A DNA stretch of 64,000 nucleotides from Pholiota molesta (GCA_014925825.1 JACGCK010000025.1:310001-374000); one strand, 5' to 3'. Counted from the first letter of the stretch, positions 22,096-35,719 are shown. Program-made: numbers and translations. The notes: a model not told the origin generated them from the letters alone.

Positions 22096-24346
22096 TCAGG
22101 CGAACGTCCAAAGTTCAGCGACGACATCCCGCTGAGCCGTAGTATCAATTGCCATCGAGTCCTCCTCGGTATTTTGGGCTTTCTCCTCAGGGAACACTTT
22201 GAGGCTGGATTCCATCCCCAGAGCGGGCTCGCGTTTGATCTTCCTGGTGACCTCGGTCTCAAAAAGCTACGTCAACAAAATCAGATGAGATCTCAAAAGC
22301 AATCGGCAACGAGAAGACGAAATTAGACTCACAGTATTGTAAGTGTGATCCAAAAAGTCCTCCATGGTATACCCCGGTTTTGTGAACGCCTCTGAAAAGA
22401 TCTTGCACATTGTTGATACTGGGGCGTGATAGTGCGACGTATGAGACAGAAGCTCCCACAGAGAGCTATCCAGCGCATTAGTCTGTACAGGATTCGGCTC
22501 ATCTTCAAGGAAAGGGTCTAGAGGACGGTGCTTCAGTTTACCGCAGGAGAAAGGGAGGCGAAAATGAACAGACCATTGGAGTCATCGACGTCCGCTCTGT
22601 GAATCATCACCATCAAGGCGGGATGAGCTTTGAGAATGTTATACGTGAAAGGGATGACCATGACAATCGCAGCGGGGGGCGCCGTAAGGGACAGTCGGGA
22701 GAGTTTCTTCACGAACGAAGCCAACAGGGTGGCTGGAAGATGCCTGAGGAAAATTTCAGCTTTCAAGCTCGGCAAGGCGGAGGTAAGGAGAGGACGAACG
22801 TTGAACTCAGGAAAAGCTCTGTTAGTCGGAAGAATCGTGACCGATGTTTGAGATGGAGAACCTCTCGGTCAAGGAAAGCGTAGAGGCGGGTATAGAACGA
22901 GGGATAGTCGCTAATTGTGCGTTAGCCAAGGAGGGAAATACAAGAAAAAATCAAGACGCACAGGTTATATTCCTTGATGAGCACGAATAAGGCGTTCAAA
23001 GCCAGCAATCCAACCGAGCCACCTACAAGCAAAAGATTGAATATACCAAAAGCTCAGTAATCTTCCATAAAACGTACCCATATCGACGCAGGCTCCAATC
23101 CAATCCATAACGAGAATAGCTCTCGTCAAATGCGGCATAACACCACGATGCATAAGATTGAGTGCTCTTGTCGCCAAAGCTTTCGTTTTGTCGGCATTTC
23201 CACCAGCGGAGAGCCGTGGCAACAACGTTAGCCAAGCCCGCGTGAACACCGCACGATGTGAAGAGAGCGAATGCAGCGACTGATGGAGCGTCATTTTGTG
23301 TAGCCGTAGTCCGCTGGCCTTCGGTTTCCCATCGTCGGTAGGCGTTGGCTCATCTTCGAAGAACTTGCGCCAGTCGTCGTCGTCCTTCTCGTCGTTGTCG
23401 TTGTGTTCCGGCTCTTCTTCGTCTGAAGAAGCATCCCCGGCCTTCTTCGCGGATTTTTTGGGTTTTGGAGGTTTTGATCCTAGCTCAGCGACCCACCAGG
23501 CGTTAAGCTCGCTTTGTTCAGTCGGGAAAGTGGAAAGACGCTCTAGGACGGAAAGCGTGTTCACAGGAAGATTAGGGTATTCGTCTGTCGGATGGTTCGT
23601 CAATAAGGTGCTATAAAATACTATGAGCACCAAAAATTGCACGAGTTAATGATAACATACGCAGATTCGCGAAGGAAGAACCACCGGATGTCGTCGTAAA
23701 CGCTGAACCATGTGTCGTAAAATTGTATCAGCACGTCGGGGTTGATTAACCCGCCATCATCGCTCGACACGGCCGATTTTCGCTTTGAAGAAGGGCAAAG
23801 CAAAAGAGCCGAGACAATTTTTCGGAAGTGGGAATTATGGAACTGCGGTTGAGGCTGCTTGGAATTGGAGGAGTTTGTGTAGGAGGTGGAAAGATATTTC
23901 AGTAACGAAAACATGATCTGCAAGGCTGAAGTCTATGAAAGGGAATATTTTAGTAGCTTATAAGAGCGAGATCATACTTCACTCACCCGTAAAAACTTCT
24001 CCTCGTCCTGCAGCAGTCCTCCCAAGAAATCGACATAAGATTGGAGTCGCTCCCAGATCCAAGCTTTGACAACCTTCGCGGCTTCATCTCCTCCGAATCC
24101 TAGTTTATTGTTCGTTATAATCACTACAAAGACTCTGTAGAGGGCGTAGATTGCCTTGGAAGTGTCATGAGGGTCTTCAACATCATAGGCAAGAGATAGC
24201 AGGTCCGCAAGGGGGTTCAGAGACAAGTTCTTGGCTACGGCGGTGGTAAGCTCTTCTTCTAGCTTCTTGATAGCTTGGGCATTGTCAACTCGGTTTATTT
24301 TCCTCTTTTTCGAGGGCGGCGGGAGGGAACGAACGGCGGATGGCAT
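22096..24346 (-). CDS. NOC4: Nucleolar complex protein Noc4 (CBF/Mak21 family), 615 aa
   Basis: Noc4 pairs with Nop14 and is needed for nucleolar maturation and export of 40S subunits. Exons (minus): 24346-23987, 23917-23661, 23610-23078, 23022-22962, 22910-22800, 22743-22574, 22517-22333 and 22266-22096; phases close to 616 codons. The N-terminus has a basic KKRK patch and the block LADLLSLAYDVEDPHDTSKA. An acidic insert (SSDEEEPEHNDNDEKDDDDW) precedes the conserved part. The CBF/Mak21 domain is recognised from GGSVGLLALNALFVLIKEYN, LDYPSFYTRLYAFLD, HLPATLLASFVKKLSRLSL, NILKAHPALMVMIHR and ALDSSLWELLSHTSHYHAPV. Length agrees with fungal Noc4. The gene is intact. Confidence 0.93.
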
Positions 24347-25258
24347 TGGTAACGAGTGGCTCGTACATCGTAGGCGTAGTGCTCATCAAAATTTATGCTT
24401 AGTCATGTGTGTACGCAAGTGTGGCATCATCTTTGACTCGGGGAATGGGCGCCTAAATTGATCGGGTGCCGGTGTTACATTCATTCCCCACTCCAGCGGG
24501 TATCAGTCAAAGCTACATCTAATTTCAACGTTCGACGGCCATAGTAGCTTCAATGAGATATACATAACCGTATATGAAGAAATAAACTTGGCACTCCCCT
24601 AACAAAGTTTCAGAGAACGGTACTCGTGTGTTTTCATAGAACCAAGATAGAGCCCCGAATTCTGTTGCAGGAACTACCGTCAGGATGCGGGAGCTATTAT
24701 GTGAGAGACCATTTGTTTTTGAGTGGAGTGAATGTACTTAATGTTTGGTTTTTTGCTTCAGTCATAAAAAATATTTATGCCGGTGGTGAGACAGAAAATA
24801 AAGTACAAACAACCGCGACAATATTTTCTCAATTCCGACCATCTTCAAAAAGCTCCTTGTTTATTATAAGCAATAAGAGGTATAAGAATATAAATAACGA
24901 ATAATACAGTGTTTAAATAGGGTTAAATAGATGATAAGGTAATAAATTAGCCAACGGCGTAAAATAGGAAGGAAAGGTCCATTCGTAAAAAGTTCGAAGG
25001 ACAAATCGTCGCTGAGTGGCGAGCAAGCAAGCGCGCAAGGCATGTAATGCACGTCAAATGCATAGGACATGTAGCAGAACGTACATCTTTCGCGCCGCTG
25101 AAACACCAGCAGCGGGTTTGGGACCATCAAGGACAGGCCCTTGTAAAGCTTTCCAAACAAGTATAAGAATAGCAAAAAGCATTGAAGCTCTGTCATACTC
25201 CGATCAGCGACAAACTTCGGGGATGAGGAGAGAGAACACACACCTTCCCTAGCGTTTA
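24347..25258. other. Intergenic, NOC4 upstream region
   Basis: Low-complexity AT-rich stretch around 24860-24960. The hydrophobic 125-codon antisense frame 24864-25241 has no recognisable motif and is not called. Confidence 0.45.
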
Positions 25259-25937
25259 TTATGGCTGGTAGACGAAAACAACCTCAGATCGACCAAGATA
25301 GTCTGTGGTCCGAAAGATAATTTGACCAGGATTATACTGGATGTTCCGTCTGCAGGGATACATGTAGGTTTGGGGACTCGCCACCTCAATTGTGATCAAG
25401 ATGCCTATTTCAAGCGCGATGGCAAGCGCTTCTTGGATGATTCGTGATTCTGTCATAAGTCGAAGCCCAAACGGGCGAGTCTGCACGACCATGGGATCTA
25501 CTTGAACTTGTGCGATCATTGTTTCTGCAATACAGACAATGTATCAAAATTCGGATCAAATACAGAGACATAGATAGAAGCGCACCTGGAGCGTTTGCAT
25601 AGCGTTTTGATTGCCTATTGGGCGCCATAATTCTCCATTCCATTCGTGAGCTTGATTTTGGGAAGGGAGCGATATACTTGAATGTGACATATTCTGGTCT
25701 TGAGCGCTGTTCTGCAGAACTCAAAGCTTGTTGAAACTCGTAGGAAGCGTAAGAAAGAGAGTGTCGGCCGTGTGCATCACGTCCATACTGGAAAGGGAAC
25801 CCGTGAGGTAGAGAAGAGACCATGTTCTGTTTTAGCAGATGCAGAAGTTGAAATTTAATGGGCGTGAGTTCGTCGTAATGAGTCCGGTCGTAGGTGACTT
25901 GGGGAATAGTTGTTGGTGCAATTTGAAAGAACGACAT
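25259..25937 (-). CDS. Orphan two-exon protein, 205 aa
   Basis: Exons 25937-25586 and 25524-25259 with a 61-nt intron (GTGCGC donor, TTGCAG acceptor); phases close to 205 codons plus TAA. The start at 25937 gives MSFFQIAPTTIPQVTYDR and leaves out an upstream in-frame hydrophobic stretch. Recognisable features: HGFPFQYGRDAHGRHSLSYA, PEYVTFKYIAPFPKSSSRME, QEALAIALEIGILITIEVAS and an aromatic C-terminus GRSEVVFVYQP. There is no signal peptide or membrane helix. The alternation of beta-like and charged segments suggests a folded soluble protein. I do not recognise the family. Continuity of both exons without a stop supports a real gene. Confidence 0.65.
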
Positions 25938-26947
25938 CGCAAAAAAAGAAATAATCCGGAGAGAATAATGAATAAGAACAAAGAAAGAACAAAATCTTGC
26001 CCAGCAAGACACAGAACGAGAAGAGGAGAACTAGTGAAAAAGAATGGTAAGGTTCAGATAGTTGAGCTCACGCCTTTTAAATCGCTCTACCCCATCCGAC
26101 CAGATCGAAGAGGACAAAAGAACGTCATCGTAACAAGCAAGAAACACAAGGACAGTTGCATCCACCGCGAAACGTGGGACGTAATGAGTTGCTGAACCAG
26201 TCGTCGAGCAGATACAAGGTAATGCACAACAATTGCGAGAACAAGGGGCTAGCAATCAACGCCTGCGACCGTGTTGAAAGCGCCGATTTTGTGATTATCA
26301 AGCTGATGCCGTGCACCCACAACATCCAGCTATATATAGAAGACAATCGTCGCACGTCGAGACCAAAACAACAGATGCACTCATCCTTCACTTACTATCA
26401 ACGTTAACGTTAACGTAGGGACACGTAAGATTTGGTTCCTTTTGGAAGCTGTAGGCCTATTTGTGATATCGTCTTCCACAGCAGAGGCGGTTTGTCTCTG
26501 TTGTAGTCTGTGGGTACTATTCTCAACACATTCTCGGTCGTTGATTTTTGTTTTATTGTCGAGGCGATCATCACGAAGACTCCGACGGCTCAATAAAGCC
26601 GGGTCTGCCACTACAGAAAGTGCGAAACATCATCAGATCCTCAACATTGAAGATTGAAAAGTTGGTAGTGATTCGTTGATCATGAAGATTTTCAGTCTAA
26701 TTGATAGTATCCATTCATGCTGTCAAAACCTATTTTCAGAGGTACATTGAAAGTTTTGCTAAATCCCCTCTACGGCTAAGCAATTTGAGTGCCTATTTGT
26801 TTCATTCCAATACGCAGCCTCTCGGATACTTTCTTCCTGTTATTTTGTATGATTATCTATACAGACGAGATACATGGTTATTCTCATGTGAACATTGTCA
26901 AATGATGCATTTCTTAAATTATATCAAATGCTGGCAAGATGGCAAAG
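25938..26947. other. Intergenic, with a 16-bp palindrome
   Basis: No gene supported. A perfect palindrome ACGTTAACGTTAACGT lies at 26400-26415. Confidence 0.5.
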
Positions 26948-28841
26948 CTAGTTACCAGATGCTATCTCCGCCCTCCTGCTCTGCCAATACGTCCCATTTG
27001 GCCATTGGTATTCAGCAATACTCGACTTGTGCATTTCGATACTGGAATAAGCGCCGGTCAGAGGTGAAACTGGAAAGAGAAACAATCTGAAGTACCTGTA
27101 TCCCTCATCTGGGTTCGTTGGAACATTGTACCTCCCACGAGAATTGATAGAACAAGGGGTGACAAAGTGTTCGTGCAAGTGGTCCACGAACTCGAGCACG
27201 TTACGTTCCATTGTCCCAGAGACAGCGATATAATCGATTAGACTGACGCCAAACACGCGTAAGTCTCCTTGGAAATGAAGAACTAGAAAATATTCATACC
27301 TGAGATGGATAACATACTCGCAAAGACCGACACCTCCGGCATGGGGACACACAGGTATGCCAAATCTAAAGAGCGGCCGTTAATCATGAGCGTCGACGCA
27401 GAGATGTCAACGTACTTCGCTGCCATGAGCAAGACACTGAGCACTTCGCTCACTCCGGCAAGTCTGCATGAGTCGATCTGCACTACGTCGATCGCATCAG
27501 CTTGCAGAAGCTGCTTGAAAACCATCCGATTATGCGCGTGTTCCCCAGTCGCTACTCCGATTCCATGTGGTTTAAGCGCCTTGCGAATGGCAGCGTGACC
27601 TAGAATGTCATCTGGAGCGGTTGGCTCCTCGATAAACCTACGCCGATGTCAGTAAACATCTTGAGCAACCAAAGACATTATACGCCTACCAGGGCTTGAT
27701 TTCCTCGAGTCCCTTAACATAGTCAATCGCTTGTTGTACATCCCACACCTGGTTGGCATCGATCATGAGCACAGCACCGGTTGGCCCAGCGTTCTTGCCC
27801 TTCAAATCTTCGCTGCGGGGATCCCGGGGTTCGGTTCCTGCTGGTAGATATTGCGGATCATCAATAATAGATCTGATGAGCTTTCCTCGTCGGAGGTCGT
27901 CTGCTTGATCCGCGCCCACTTTCATTTTAAAGTGGTTGAATCCCCCGGCGATAGCCTCCTTCGTAAGCCGGGCGACTTTCTCGTCCGTGTACCCCAGCCA
28001 ACCTGCAGAGGTGACATACGCGGGGTATCCAAGTTCGCGGACTTTGGCTTCGCGCTCTTTCTTTCCTGCCTCGCGCTCTTTGAGCATAGCCAATGCCTCT
28101 TCCTTGGTGATAGCGTCTGAGATATATCTGAACGCTGCGGATCGAACCAATTCCTCCTGAAAAAAGGTGTTTAGAAGATAAACAAAACACTAAACGCGGC
28201 TGAACGCACCGGAGTGAAATCCACGATCAACTTCCAGAGTGGCTTTCTACGCGAACGGGCATACATATCCCAAACGGCGTTGTTGACGGCTCCAGATGCG
28301 ATATGAATAACACCCTTCTCCGGTCCAATCCTTTGTAAATCGTTTTAGTGACCGGCCACATACGACCAACAAGACATACCAGCGCAGTTGAGGGTCGGCC
28401 ATCATGTAATCCCATGTCTTTCCCATATCAGCGAAGAGCTCTTCGGTGTCCTTTCCGACTAAACGTTTCGCAACCTCCTTGATTGCGGTGCAAACCTGTG
28501 GCATGGGCGGGTTAATTGCAATCATGCGCTGATCGTCGACGAGCTCACGATATCGTTTCCGCGTCCGATGGTAAATGTCATTCCATAACCAACTAGGTTT
28601 GAGTCCGTAAGGAGAACAACGTATGCCGACGAGTAATCGCAATCGGTGTTCCTGTATCACGATGAGTGCAATGTTTGTCTGAATCTCTCGAGCTAACGCA
28701 CATCGCATCCGTTCCATCGCCTGTCAGCGACGTTGGAAACCGAACATCTTCCAAACATTTCGTCAGCTCTGACTAGTCTGAGATGAATGTACACTGGCTA
28801 TGGTGCTCACCGTGTGTCTCATAACCTGTGATTTTCACCAT
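26948..28841 (-). CDS. L-fuconate dehydratase, enolase superfamily (ENOSF1-like), 470 aa
   Basis: Predicted to dehydrate a sugar acid (L-fuconate or a close relative) to the 2-keto-3-deoxy acid. Ten exons (minus): 28841-28811, 28747-28702, 28651-28549, 28495-28380, 28330-28210, 28156-27690, 27637-27416, 27365-27300, 27242-27096 and 27041-26948; phases close to 471 codons. Catalytic features of the mandelate-racemase subgroup: KMKVG (Lys216/Lys218), metal ligands Asp272 (MIDANQVW), Glu298 (IEEP) and Glu327 (ATGE), and the Asp350-His377 dyad (QIDSCR, CPHAGG). N-terminal [18 protein letters not shown] and [15 protein letters not shown] match the family closely. About 25 residues around 240-265 look like an insertion before MIDAN. 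L-galactonate dehydratase is the main alternative. Confidence 0.88.
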
Positions 28842-31800
28842 GTTTCAAACTGGTTTTGCTTTCTGCAAAATATTGGGTGCTGAGTGGAGAGGTTGAGACC
28901 ATTTCCGGGGTTCCGCAACGCTTTATAGGAGCGCCAACGCGGTAGAAGGAGGATGAAATATAGATCAGTTGACCCGTCGGGTGGGCGGATTGGGCGGACC
29001 GCTGGCCCGGCACCCCTATGTAACGATCACCCGGATCGGAGGAGTAGAGCCGTTCTCGATAACCTCATGTGCTATAGAAAAAGTGAATATTGACCGAAAT
29101 ATTCTCGTAGATTCGTTCTTATTCCTTCTGATAGAATGGGTCTGCTTTGCTAGCATATAAAATTTAAAGGATGAATCCTTGGATGTCCGATGCTAGTGGA
29201 AGTCAAGTTACAGTACTTGCTACGGCAGGAATCGTGGTGTGCCGCACGGTTCGGACCAAGATCAAAGCTACGCGCACGATTGGCAAATTCAGTCAAGTAG
29301 AAGTTCTGTACAGTGTACATAGGTAAAAATCTACGGGACTTGCCAAGGACTTGCCTGGGACTTGCTGCAGCTTGCTGCTGTGTAGCAACCCGTGTGAACT
29401 TGGCGTAATATTGGTGGTCATGTCCCTGGACCCTGACCTGGGGCCTGGGCGCTAACTCCTATTTACGCACTCAAGTTCCCTTGAACAATCATCCACTTGA
29501 ACAATTAACATACGGGGCAATGGATGGAATCAAATTTTACATATCTCTGTCTTTCAATGACCTCAAATTAAATTATTTATTCTCATCTTCCATCTCGATT
29601 CCCATCATGATCATTTAGAAGAACGAAACCCGTTGACCGACTCGAGTAGGTAACCTCGAGGTCGGCATGGAATTCAAGCTGAATGTCAGACAGACTCACG
29701 TGCATGAAATTATTCAGTGGCAGTGAATGGCCCGCTTCTGGGGAAAACTGGTTTTTGCCAAGATTCTCGGAAGTTCTGACGACCCAACGTCCGCGCGAGC
29801 GCTCTGCGCAGTCGAAAACGGGTGCAGATGTTGACTCTATTCCCAGGCCGTCCACATCTTTGTGGTTCTTTCTCTATTTATGTATGTCGCTCATCGGAAT
29901 CGAAGGACTGCGTGGGATAAAGACTTATAGAACTCGTCTGCACTATGCTATTGGATCATCAGATCATGGGAGTAATAGGATGATTTACAACCACATCGAA
30001 GAAGTTTGTTTCTTTTTGCATCTGACAAAACAGCGCAGTGTTCTAATAATCAAGCAAAAATAGACTCATGTTCTCAGGGATCGAACATCACTGAATGTGC
30101 ATTTGATTTCATAGAAGTATTTGCCCAGGATTGGCAGATAATCATCATCCAAGACATATCTTCTGGCAGACAAGGGAGGGCCTGTCAGACTCCAAGCTAT
30201 ATTCCGAGCCCTTCGCTCTCGGTTAAAACCAGTTCTAAACAGAGCTCATTCCATTTTGAATGCCATATCTGCCCTGGATAGGATCAGGCTGTCAGAATAC
30301 GGAATATAAATACTACCATTCAAATAATGGAATACGAGAGATATATGGCTTGCTATTATAGCCCTAATCCTATCATTAACGCAAGATGGGATTGATGACG
30401 ACGTTGACGTCTTTCGACCATGAGATTATAGAATATATATAATATGAATGCATGATTGGGACATAGTTTACGCCAGCCGCACTGACTCCCAGTTCTCAGC
30501 TCCGCCTTTTCCCAGAAAGTAGCCAGCTGATTGATAAAAACAAAGCACTAAGTATTAGAGATTGACTGATAAACGGGTCCAATAGCATCATATGGCTGAT
30601 GACAATCAATTACCACGGCAGACCTTTGGATATCCGTCGTGCCCTATAATCCAAGGAGAGAGAATTCAACCCCATTGGTAGTGAGTTCAATCTGAAGATT
30701 TGAAATCGAGACATGCCAATGTTATCGCTTAAGCGCCCGTCCGGATTCGGAAGGAGGGCTTGAAATAGCGATCAGAGATAATAAATATTGGCGCCCAACA
30801 CGAGCGTCTGACTATATCACGGCGTCAAAGAATGAGATCAGGTTCTCAGAAGGCCGAAAGGTCAACCTTATTCCATTTTATGATGACATTCGCGAGTAAC
30901 AATGTAATAGTTCGGTGCGGCCATGTCCATCAAAAGCACCGTCTTCTTCCGCTCGCAAGCTAGCCCATGTCTGCACGTATCCATCCCAACACCTCATCCG
31001 ATATGCAAATCTTCTCTATACATGGACTTCCGCTGTTCCGTAGATGTATTAGTGTACACCGCATTGTATAAGTCAAGTAGTGAATCAGTTCTTTCATTCT
31101 ATCTTCTTCTGTGTATCGTGTCATGTCATGTGTCCTAACTTTACCAAACACATCCGCCACGCTAGGAAGCATTCGATACTTGCCCACTGCTTGATCGGGC
31201 CTGTGCAATGCGGCGCATCAAGAAGGACCATAGAATCTTCGATTTCGAGGAAGAGAAGAGAACCTGGGCGAAGCGGACGGGACCAGCCGCTCTATCATCT
31301 GCCTCTGACAGCATATAATCCGCACGGTGCGACTTTGCTTCTTCAGTACCATCTCTTCTCCGCGCATTCATCGTAAATCCGAGCGGTACGTAGCGCCCTT
31401 ATTTAATTCGACGCAAATGAGTTTCTCTGGCACGTTGCATCACAAGCATATCGTGTGCAGAGTTCACAAGGCTTGTGCACATGAGGGGAGACGCGGATAT
31501 GGCGGAGGTATCATGTCGTATTTGCTTGACACAGAGCGAGCTATCGAGCGATAGCCCGGGATTTCATCGATACACATACGCTGTTGGCTACAGGTACGCA
31601 TTCTGAATGAGTCAATCATGTGCTTATTCTCAATCATTGTATCTTCACCTTTACGGCCCATAACTCCCTGGGCATGCCGCAAATGGTCCTCGGGCCCTGC
31701 TGGCCTAATCAGATTCCACCAATTCAAGCTAATTGGCTGCGGAAACACAAAACTCGAATGCGCACGGGCACGCGATTATCCTCGATTATCCAGCTGACAC

Positions 31801-34800
31801 AAAGTTCGCACTCAGCGGCGGTAGGTGCGAGTGCCTCCATCTCCATTCAAGTTGACGCTAATAATAGAACACAGGTGCCCAATAAAGCAAAATAAATGAT
31901 TGCGAAAGGTGAAGCTTAGACTAGTTCAGAGGCCTGAGGTACATAGGACTGGGAATAAGGATTGATACACATCATGTCCACTGACAAAGTACCCTGCTCT
32001 TGGCAATGTAGAAGGATGTATATATAGAAATAGAGTTCAGATGATATTCAAAGAAGGCAAACCGGTGCCATGGAACCTGCATGGAATTGATATGCCTTTC
32101 ATTAATTTCTCCATCGATTACTATGATTGGGTATGTGGGAGGTCGTAAAGCTTTGCCATCGGTGTGTGGTGTGTGGCACGCTATGCAACTAAATTACTTA
32201 CGTACCTACCTATCTACAGAGCTTTTCTTTCGCAACTCAAATACATACTCTCGCTGTACTTGCAGAATCGTCAGCAAACGTTTGTTAACTCGGCCAATTT
32301 GGTACATTCCCTACATTATCGGTCGTCATATTTAAGTCCATGCATTTAAACACGTACGGGGAGACATCCCGCGACAATACGCCGGCATCTATGCTACACT
32401 TCTGTCCATCGTGGCTTGTTCGGTCACAACCGCCCTGGGAAGCAATGAAATTTAGAAAAACTGGCGCTGCCCACATATGGTCATAAATTGAAACTTAAAA
32501 TGCTGGGCAAGGAGAAGCTATAGAAATCGGAAGGATCCTACTGACGTTCGTAGAATTTATGATCGATATCTTTCGGTGGGAGGCTAAAGTAAGGTACGAA
32601 ATAGTAGCAGAATCAAAAAGCGCCTATCACCCGGAACATGGCCGCTACACAAAACGATATCTGTCTCGGCGCTTGTGGCTTGGGCTGGAAGCAATATACG
32701 CGGGTGTCTGAAGATATCCATGTGTGCGATGACCACCCAGCTCTCAGTGCACAGACACCTGCCAAATTGCACACCTCACCTACATCGATCATGCTAGTCG
32801 GCTCATCTATGATGATCGCGATCGCAATCACGACGTCAATACGATCGAAATGTGATGTCAAGTCAACGCCTGTAGCCAGAATTAGATCTAGACGCACTGC
32901 AGGCTGGCTGGGTGAATGCTCCGTGGATCTTGCTGACAAGTATGTAGGTAAAATTTCAAGCATGTGTCGCTTGATATGATTACGCACTGCCTACGACATA
33001 TGTAAGTAGGTGTGTTTAAGCTTTTCTGGGCCGGCTTCTTACTTCCATATATCTTTCAAATCTTTCCCACCTCCGATATCCGATGCAACGTATTCTCCCA
33101 TGCACGCAATCACTCTGTACGCCTCGCTATGCGTTAGTTTATATTACTTATCCACGAGCTATTTGCGTACCCTTATGCAATGCCCGCCTGCAAAAGGTAA
33201 GCCGTTTGACATTTGTATGTATGTATAGGTTCAAGGTGAGCAGCGTGGTAAGAATGCAGGCACATTTACCTCTCGCAGCGCTCCTGTATTGTTATTCGCT
33301 TCCGCCTGAGAATCGGAATCAGCTTCAAGTGCGTGGAAGGCTAGGTGGAGACTTTGTAAGTTGCAATCTGAGCTTTATCTGGTTCCCGCATAGTGGTATC
33401 TATGCTGGATTTTTATTATTATATATGTGGTCTATTGATTGACCAAGACTATGTCTTCTTTTCAGTCATCAGCAATCTTGCCAAAATCAGTCGACACCGG
33501 GCCCCCTTCTCTCCTTCGTTCCATCCACGATCCATCCTGATCCATCCTCGCTCTATAATTGCCTCCGCAGTTAGCGTCATCCCAGTCTGCCTCCGGCTCC
33601 CGCGTTGACCTCACAGCTTCACGTGCACACCGTCTTTCTTTAGACCTTGCCCTTTATCAGAATCCAAAGTTTTTTGATAGAGATCATCGATGATTGACAT
33701 ACCATTCCACATACAGCACCCTCTGACGGTCACTGACGGCGCTCTCAGGGCGCCTTTGGAACGTCAGAATCTGGTCAGAATCTTCCACGTGCACCGCCTT
33801 TGATTTAAGTTTGATCACAGCTGGCTGGCGTATATTCGCGGTGGAATTAAAAGAGTTCGAGTCAAAATTACTGATTACAGCGCCCCCCATTCGGACTCCG
33901 GAATGATTGAATATATTCAGGAATCACTGGCAGTGTGCAGCGGCTTCGAGGTTTCGTTGAGTTCGTAATTCTGGTGATGGGTACGTCTTGACGCGTGCTG
34001 CCTGAGCGCTTCGATGTGCGAGATCCGCGTCGAGCTCGAGCGCTTAAGGCGGCTGGCGATGTTAAGTCGATATCGCGCGGAAGGTTAACGTTCAATGAGA
34101 AAGAAAGACGATCGTGCGAACGGACAGGGACGGATATGATATTTCCTGAAATCACAGATGGTCAAAGATGGTCTCGGAGGAAGTGATTAATGATTTCTGA
34201 TCGAATCATTGATCAAGATGATTGTCGATTCGGCCAGCCCCTACCAGTAGCGCCGAGATTATAGGAAACGGTTCTAATGATGTACATGTATGATGTACGC
34301 TACAATTATCATTGCCCTACATATGCGAGCTTTCTGAGCCTTTTCACGCACGGCCCACTGGTAAACTCATCGGGATTCGGGTACTCGACCGCAAGCCAGA
34401 CGGAAATTAAACCTGTAGTAAGACGCCCACAACTACATAAAGCGCCGCTGCGCAAGGTACTTACTTGTGTATCCGACAAGCCTAATCCATCCTAGCATGT
34501 AAGTCGCTTTTCGCGAACTGCCTCGGGATTCGGCGGCAGTCGTCGTCCGTGCGTTCCATCGCGAGTCCAAAAACCGGGTCCACACCTGATTCGCGAATTC
34601 TGATGCGGGGCTGCTATGTGTGTTCTCATTGATCTAAAGGCTAAAGTCTATAAGTAGACCTGCAAGAAGGTCAGAGATCTTCAGATAAGATACTGTCCAC
34701 CGCCCTCCCTTCCCTGGCCGACCTGTCTTACAGAACATTTGTATTAATGCGGAGAAGGCGTGCGGCCAAGGTGCTGCCGCCGCCCGGCACGCCGCCAAGA

Positions 34801-35346
34801 CGCTCGCTACGCGGACGGCGTGGGCGGCGTGGGCGGCGTGGGCGGAACGCACTGCGGCTGGTGTGCGCAGATGCTGGCGTCAGCGTGCTGCGCTGATCGT
34901 GCTGCGTCCGCGCGTGGATTCTGACAGTGACGTTGATTGAAAATCAGGTTACTTAAATGATTGGGCGCACGCGAGGGCGCACATAACGGACAGGGTGCCA
35001 ATCGGTGTTAACAGTGTTAATGCATTTTGCGTGTTGGGGGGTGTCACTCCTTCAAACATCCAGGATCGACATGGGGAGCCTTGAACGCGGGGTCGATGAT
35101 GGTGCCCGAGATACAGCCGTTTTGCATATGTACTGACATTTATAATCGTGTCTTCAGAGGAGTCTACGAGTCACCCGTTTGCTTGGAGTGTGAGTTAGTT
35201 CACCTTTTCGATTGTGCTTTTATTCAATTTGTGAGTTCGCAGACGAGCTGTCTCGGTCAGATTAGATTAGATACACATATAGATTAGATAGATGTCCTCT
35301 TGACATTGTTCTTCCTTCGCACAACCCTTTCGCACGAGTTCGGTTA
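28842..35346. other. 6.5-kb gene-poor region
   Basis: Only short unsupported frames on both strands. Local details: a 9-bp GTGGGCGGC repeat (three copies) at about 34818-34845; clustered ACTTGC/CTTGC words at about 29335-29385; a GATTAGAT-rich run at 35262-35290 next to the transposon; and repeated GATCCATCC at about 33527-33550. No tRNA, transposon end or conserved protein fragment was recognised. Confidence 0.5.
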
Positions 35347-35719
35347 TTATTGCTGTTTTCAAAAAAGATGGCGGTGGGTCACGATCGCGTCACACGCGGC
35401 AATCTTCCGCGGTCAAACTTCCGAGTGAACTATCTACGGAACCACTGAGCGTAGGACTACGATTTTGGGTGCGTTAGAATCGCCTTGAAGAATAGATTTG
35501 CGCCCCACTTTCAACTGTAAGATTTGGGTCAGTTTTGATGGAGATCGGAAATGAGGGTAATAAGCCTGTTGACCTTGAACTTCTGGGATAACGGCGCGGT
35601 AAAAAAAATCGATTCTTTCATATAATAGCACTATGGCATGTAGATAGTTGCGCCCGCCAAAAAAATTGGTCAGTCTGGATGTTGTTGAAGGTCAAATCGA
35701 CCATGCGCATCGTGGTGAC
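35347..35719 (+). repeat. Left terminal inverted repeat (373 bp)
   Basis: Reverse complement of 38944-39316 without gaps. It contains a spurious 65-codon open frame (35631-35434 minus) that is duplicated almost residue for residue in the other repeat; this reflects the repeat, not a gene. Confidence 0.95.

Noticed and set aside
21964..22326. 120-codon plus-strand frame
   Set aside because: Mostly antisense of the NOC4 C-terminal exon.
28690..28747. Apparent frameshift in the N-terminus of the fuconate dehydratase
   Set aside because: Resolved by an intron at 28701-28652: the join after GTDAM reads [25 protein letters not shown], fully in phase.
35434..35631. 65-codon frame nearly identical to the frame at 39032-39229
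   Set aside because: Both lie wholly inside the transposon inverted repeats. The identity is due to the repeat; no protein features.
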